Source: Thiotrichaceae bacterium
GTDB taxonomy: Bacteria; Pseudomonadota; Gammaproteobacteria; Thiotrichales; Thiotrichaceae
Direction of reading: 5' to 3'
NCBI GenBank assembly: GCA_026992705.1
Contig: JALWYT010000012.1
Span: 1 to 9,319, forward strand
Length of the DNA stretch: 9,319 nt
Shown one piece after another: positions 6,775 through 9,319 of the stretch. The position numbers were made by a program, and so were the translations under genes. Position 1 is the first letter of the stretch. Every line of letters starts with the position of its first letter. The notes beneath the pieces were generated by a model. That model saw nothing but the letters and a program-made list of their open reading frames with translations, made no database searches and was not told the origin of the DNA.

Positions 6775-7910
6775 TATTCACCATCCTCTAACCAAATTGC
6801 TTTAAGTGCTGCTGTACCTGATACCACAATATTTGTATCATGCGATAACTTTCCACTAACTGCCAATGCATCTGTTTCTTCCTTTTTAATGTTTATAGGC
6901 AACACTTGGATACCATCTTTAGTTGTGGTAAATATCCAAGTTTTACCTCCATGTCTGACTAGTGTACTGCGGGGAATACGAAAAAGTGGTAAATTTGCTT
7001 CTCCTTCAATTTGAGCTATTTGAGCTTGAACAAATTGCCCAGGACGTAAATATTCCGCACCTTCATTAATTTCAGCTCGAACTAAAACGCCTTGATCAGT
7101 ACCATGAACCATTCGTCCAACGGTAATAACTCGCCCAATAAGACTAGGTGAAACAATTCTAACTTTAGTACTTTTGGTGGTTTTTCCTAGCTTGTTCAGT
7201 GGAACATGGATTTCAAGCCACAAAGGTTTAAGATAACCAACTTTATAAATAGGATCAATAGCCTCAAGCTGGCTACCCGTTGTCACCATCTGCTCAAGTA
7301 CAACACCATCTAACGGTGCTTTTATTTCTAGTAATGGAGACAATTTCTGTGTTCGAGTTAACTGATTAATTGCCTGTTCACTCATACCTGCTAATGCTAA
7401 AGCTTGTTTGTATTGTGTAGCACGCGTTTTAAGTTGATGATAGTTAGCTGTTGACGTCTGAAAGCGTTGGGTTGGTATAACACCTTTTTCAGAAAGGTTT
7501 TTACTACGTTCCATTTCTGTTTGTGCCAAATTAAGCTCCACCAATGCATTCAAATAATCACTTTGTTTCTCTAACAAATTATGACTATGTACACGTGCTA
7601 GTATTTGCCCTTCTTTTACATTTTCACCCTCTGATACATTTAAAGATTCTAATAGCCCACTAAGTGGTGTAGCGACTACTCGTAACTGTGAATTAGGTAC
7701 TACAATTTTAGCAGGAAATGAAGTGCTCCAAGCTGTCTGCACAACCTCTGCATGAGCAGTTTGAATCCCTAATGCTTGTCGTTGAGATAGCCCTATTTTG
7801 ATAATAGAAGATGTGGTGTCGGTTTGATTTTCAGCCACACTTTGTGGAGAGAAAAAAGTAAGAAAGACAAGAAAAAATGGAGCAATATTTGAAATTAAAT
7901 TGGTCTTCAT
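6774..7910 (-). CDS. Periplasmic adaptor subunit (membrane fusion protein) of metal RND efflux
   Basis: CzcB/CusB-like adaptor of 378 residues that would link the RND pump to an outer-membrane channel. A signal peptide (hydrophobic 9-20, cleavage probably after SVA at 24-26) exports it; there is no lipobox cysteine. The two lipoyl half-motifs are visible: residues 78-108 (ATPLSGLLESLNVSEGENV) and 193-225 (IKAPLDGVVLEQMVTTGSQL). Between them, about 110-185, lies a heptad-rich helical hairpin. Beta-barrel and membrane-proximal regions follow from about 226 to the end. The N-terminus lacks the His- or Met-rich metal-binding stretch of many metal adaptors, and the protein has no cysteine. The stop overlaps the RND start by one base. 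The ATG at 7910 has no recognisable ribosome site, but the frame closes at a TAA (7925-7923) just upstream with no better start. Confidence 0.92.
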   Translation of the reverse strand: MKTNLISNIAPFFLVFLTFFSPQSVAENQTDTTSSIIKIGLSQRQALGIQTAHAEVVQTAWSTSFPAKIVVPNSQLRVVATPLSGLLESLNVSEGENVKEGQILARVHSHNLLEKQSDYLNALVELNLAQTEMERSKNLSEKGVIPTQRFQTSTANYHQLKTRATQYKQALALAGMSEQAINQLTRTQKLSPLLEIKAPLDGVVLEQMVTTGSQLEAIDPIYKVGYLKPLWLEIHVPLNKLGKTTKSTKVRIVSPSLIGRVITVGRMVHGTDQGVLVRAEINEGAEYLRPGQFVQAQIAQIEGEANLPLFRIPRSTLVRHGGKTWIFTTTKDGIQVLPINIKKEETDALAVSGKLSHDTNIVVSGTAALKAIWLEDGE

Positions 7911-8032
7911 TATGTGAACATTAAATTAAAAAAAAATAATGATAGAAGACCAATCTTAAGTAAAACTTAAAAGAGTATGAACAATGGTTTCATCTAAAGC
8001 TAATTACAACGTTCGTATATATTGTCCTTTTT
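7911..8032. other. 122-base leader region upstream of the efflux trio
   Basis: Read on the minus strand, this gap contains: a short stem ATGAA/TTCAT (7977-7993); the palindrome TTAAGT-AAA-ACTTAA (7956-7970); TATCAT (7944-7939), a good -10 match lacking a good -35; nine T (7936-7928); and a three-codon frame ATG TTC ACA TAA (7921-7910) whose stop overlaps the adaptor start. No Shine-Dalgarno is seen. The region looks regulatory, but which promoter is used cannot be settled from sequence alone. Confidence 0.4.
7956..7970. promoter_or_regulatory. Palindrome, candidate operator upstream of the efflux adaptor
   Basis: TTAAGT (7956-7961) and ACTTAA (7965-7970) form a perfect 6+6 inverted repeat around AAA, 46 to 60 bases upstream of the adaptor ATG. 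It overlaps the -35 position of a possible promoter whose -10 is TATCAT at 7944-7939, the geometry expected of a repressor site. A metal-responsive repressor would be the obvious ligand, but none is encoded here and the sequence matches no operator consensus I can name. Confidence 0.3.
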
Positions 8033-8043
8033 CTATTTTTCAA
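8016..8043 (-). promoter_or_regulatory. Candidate sigma70 promoter for the efflux trio, inside the moaB 3' end
   Basis: On the minus strand TTGAAA (8043-8038, five of six matches to the -35 consensus) is followed after 16 bases by TATATA (8021-8016, four of six). It would start transcription near 8009, giving a leader of about 100 bases that includes the 7956-7970 palindrome and the nine-T run. The -35 overlaps the last codons of moaB. In AT-rich DNA such matches are common, so this is a weak call. Confidence 0.3.
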
Positions 8044-8563
8044 AAAACCTTGGCATAATCTCTACTAAGTTACAAGGTCGATGGCGAATATCTAATTGAT
8101 GTTGGATAATATGATCCCAACCATCTTTACAAGCTCCAGGTGAGCCAGGAAGTGAAAAGATAATTGTACCATTAGCTAAACCTGCAACAGCTCGAGATTG
8201 AATAGTCGATGTTTTAATAAAGTCATACGATATGTTACGAAAAAGCTCACCAAAACCCTCGATCTCTTTATCATATAGAGGCTTTATGGCTTCTGGTGCG
8301 ACATCTCTACCTGTTAATCCTGTTCCACCTGTTGTAATAACTACTTGTATGTCTGGGTTTGCAATCCATGCAGAAACAACTGCTCGCATTTGATAAATAT
8401 CATCGGTGACAATCTTTTTTTCGTATAAGTGATGTCCTGCTGTTGTTAATCGCTCAATGAGAATATTGCCTGAAGTATCATTCTTTTCAGTACGAGAGTC
8501 TGAAACCGTCATAATAGCAATAGAGAGGGGTTGAAATTCTATTTCTTTTGTAGCTGTCATCAT
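8033..8563 (-). CDS. moaB: Molybdenum cofactor biosynthesis protein B
   Basis: Cytoplasmic MoaB/MogA-fold protein of 176 residues (E. coli MoaB is about 170). Family members bind molybdopterin; MogA, and MoaB in organisms lacking MogA, adenylate it before molybdenum insertion. The signature is intact: VSDSR at 20-24, TTGGTGLTGRDVAPEA at 77-92 with the conserved aspartate D87, then LPGSPGACK at 138-146 and a C-terminal HRPCNLVE at 161-168. The TSTIQSRAVAGLANGT stretch (118-133) and RPCNLVE ending are more like MoaB than MogA. Two consecutive ATGs (8563 and 8560) follow AGGA; spacing of four and seven bases favours the second, which would give 175 residues. No other molybdenum cofactor gene is adjacent. 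It is transcribed away from the cytochrome gene, and a possible FNR-type site lies 48-61 bases upstream. Confidence 0.93.
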   Translation of the reverse strand: MMTATKEIEFQPLSIAIMTVSDSRTEKNDTSGNILIERLTTAGHHLYEKKIVTDDIYQMRAVVSAWIANPDIQVVITTGGTGLTGRDVAPEAIKPLYDKEIEGFGELFRNISYDFIKTSTIQSRAVAGLANGTIIFSLPGSPGACKDGWDHIIQHQLDIRHRPCNLVEIMPRFFEK

Positions 8564-8610
8564 TATTTCCTGAAATGTTTAATAAGTAGATACAAAATAA
8601 TGCCGATTAA

Positions 8611-8624
8611 CTGACACATATCAA
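8611..8624. promoter_or_regulatory. Possible FNR-type box between moaB and the cytochrome gene
   Basis: CTGAC-ACAT-ATCAA matches eight of the ten defined positions of the FNR consensus TTGAT-N4-ATCAA. Its centre is 54 bases upstream of the first moaB ATG and 138 upstream of the cytochrome ATG. FNR control of molybdenum cofactor genes is known in enteric bacteria, which makes the match worth noting, but it is imperfect and the region is AT-rich. No fnr gene is in the window. Confidence 0.25.
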
Positions 8625-8703
8625 TTCTTTTATGCAAAATTATTGCGATGATCTTTATTTAGATACCATTTATAACGTTTAGCCTAATATAAAGTAAAAG
8701 TGG

Positions 8704-8723
8704 TGAGTAATTAATTACGCTCA
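8704..8723. promoter_or_regulatory. Palindrome/hairpin in the cytochrome c leader
   Basis: GTAATTAATTAC at 8707-8718 is a perfect 12-base palindrome, and outer arms TGAG (8704-8707) and CTCA (8720-8723) extend the pairing if CG is bulged. TTTTTAT follows directly. It lies 33-52 bases upstream of the cytochrome ATG, so it could be an operator near the promoter or a weak attenuating hairpin. The stem is almost all A and T, so RNA stability would be low. Confidence 0.35.
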
Positions 8724-8742
8724 TTTTTATATTTCGATTAAC

Positions 8743-8748
8743 AAAGGA
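8743..8748 (+). promoter_or_regulatory. Ribosome-binding site of the cytochrome c gene
   Basis: AAAGGA is followed by seven bases and the ATG at 8756. This is close to ideal spacing and decides the start, which also places a normal signal peptide at the N-terminus. Confidence 0.75.
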
Positions 8749-8755
8749 AAATATC

Positions 8756-9070
8756 ATGAAAACATTATTAAGCATTGTAATGGTGACATCGTTAGCTACA
8801 TTTTCTAGCTCTATTTTAGCCGATGAAGGTGCTGATTTATATACAGCAAAAACATGTAATACATGTCATGGAACTGATGCAAAAAGCCCTATTGCTCCTA
8901 ATTATCCTAAACTTGCAGGACAGAATAAGGATTATTTAGTTCAGCAAATTAAAGATATTAGAGATGGAAACAGAGAAAATGGTCAAAGTGCGGTTATGAA
9001 AGCTATTGTAGCAGCTCTTAGTGATGATGAGATTGAAAAAATTTCAGCCTATATTGCAGGTTTAGAATAG
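8756..9070 (+). CDS. Small periplasmic class I cytochrome c (c553/c4-domain type)
   Basis: Secreted monohaem electron carrier of 104 residues. The N-terminus is a signal peptide (hydrophobic 4-21, SILA, cleavage probably after A22), leaving about 82 residues. The haem-binding CNTCH is at 34-38, with C34, C37 and the axial H38. PNYPKLAGQNKDYL (48-61) and the C-terminal helix LSDDEIEKISAYIAGL (88-103) fit the short c553/c4-like domains. M81 in SAVMKAI is the likely second axial ligand. It probably shuttles electrons between a membrane quinol or dehydrogenase complex and a terminal oxidase or reductase, but its partners cannot be told from here. It is transcribed alone, divergently from moaB across 192 bases. 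No terminator hairpin with a T-run follows; a long inverted repeat begins 12 bases after the stop. Confidence 0.93.
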   Translation: MKTLLSIVMVTSLATFSSSILADEGADLYTAKTCNTCHGTDAKSPIAPNYPKLAGQNKDYLVQQIKDIRDGNRENGQSAVMKAIVAALSDDEIEKISAYIAGLE

Positions 9071-9081
9071 CAACTGTAAGA

Positions 9082-9171
9082 AAATCTCTAATTAAGTCGA
9101 GCAACACTCCCCAAAAAGTAAGTGGTAATTATTGATAAAATAACGATGATTTAAGATTTAATTAGAGATTT
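9082..9171. repeat. 90-base element bounded by 14-base perfect inverted repeats
   Basis: AAATCTCTAATTAA (9082-9095) is the exact reverse complement of TTAATTAGAGATTT (9158-9171), with 62 bases between. The interior could fold further: CACT/AGTG near 9105-9124 and TTATT/AATAA near 9129-9143. It encodes nothing. No convincing target-site duplication flanks it, so a miniature transposon is possible but not shown. A structured mRNA 3' end is the other reading. Confidence 0.55.
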
Positions 9172-9263
9172 CTATTCACAAAGTAACAGCTTTTTGAGCA
9201 TCAATTTGAATTCCTAATTTTATTTCCCCTCAATTCCAACAAGTGTCATCTAACTGACATTAA

Positions 9264-9288
9264 TTAGTATATAAACGTATCATACTAA
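9264..9288. promoter_or_regulatory. Inverted repeat near the window edge, possible operator
   Basis: TTAGTAT (9264-9270) and ATACTAA (9282-9288) are perfect inverted repeats with 11 bases between, a spacing seen in dimeric repressor sites. Just upstream, TGTCA/TGACA (9244-9248 and 9255-9259) forms a second, shorter pair. Whether a gene follows beyond 9319 cannot be seen. Confidence 0.25.
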
Positions 9289-9319
9289 ATATTCCAATCA
9301 TAAATAAGCAAAGCCAAGG

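Larger units (their letters stand above)
9071..9319. other. Gene-free 249-base end region rich in inverted repeats
   Basis: I see no open frame with a ribosome site here. The region holds the 14-base inverted repeat at 9082-9171, a short repeat TGTCA-TCTAAC-TGACA (9244-9259) and TTAGTAT/ATACTAA (9264-9288). The octamer TTAATTAG or its complement occurs three times (9088-9095, 9158-9165, 9260-9267). It could be the 3' end of the cytochrome transcript plus the upstream region of a gene beyond the window. Confidence 0.6.

Noticed and set aside
8756..9070. Cytochrome as partner of the TlpA-like protein in a haem-maturation cluster
   Set aside because: The two genes are more than 5 kb apart on opposite strands with efflux and moaB genes between, and no ccm gene is present. 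Position gives no support.
9082..9171. Classical terminator of the cytochrome gene
   Set aside because: The arms are AT-rich, 62 bases apart and not followed by a T-run.
1..9319. CRISPR array, tRNA, rRNA, insertion sequence or phage module
   Set aside because: No regularly spaced repeats, no RNA gene signature and no transposase, integrase or structural phage protein was found on either strand.

Overview
The window is AT-rich and gene-dense, and looks like a chromosomal segment of a proteobacterium, most likely a gammaproteobacterium. The pointers are a MoaB-type molybdopterin protein, a heavy-metal RND pump paired with a DUF3240 protein, a HcaT-like MFS permease, a TlpA-like periplasmic thioredoxin and a small class I cytochrome c. 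This placement is inference from family resemblance; no rRNA, tRNA or phylogenetic marker is present. There are no transposases, integrases, CRISPR arrays or phage genes.

Layout: the last codons of a + strand gene (3-68) converge on a block of eight minus-strand genes, 8563 down to 110. In transcription order these are moaB; a periplasmic adaptor, an RND metal pump and a DUF3240 protein; an unrecognised secreted protein and a TlpA-like thioredoxin; and an MFS permease and birA. A small secreted cytochrome c gene (8756-9070) diverges from moaB. The last 249 bases hold no gene but contain clear inverted repeats.

The minus block probably forms several transcription units. Gaps of 122, 128 and 73 bases separate moaB, the efflux trio, the secreted/thioredoxin pair and the MFS-birA pair. 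Within units coupling is tight: adaptor/RND and secreted protein/TlpA each share one base in a TAATG junction, RND/DUF3240 are 14 bases apart, and MFS/birA overlap by 11 bases.

Function: the adaptor and RND pump would form the inner-membrane and periplasmic parts of a tripartite metal exporter. The outer-membrane channel and any metal-responsive regulator are absent here, so they must lie elsewhere. The DUF3240 protein is a small accessory often found beside such pumps. TlpA and its secreted partner look like a dedicated periplasmic thiol-redox pair and are the least understood part of the window. BirA, MoaB and the cytochrome are ordinary metabolic genes (biotin attachment, molybdenum cofactor, electron transfer).

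I see no convincing new multi-gene defence or mobile system. The items most worth following up are the secreted-protein/TlpA pair, the altered proton-relay motif and orphan state of the RND pump, and several palindromes in the gaps between genes.
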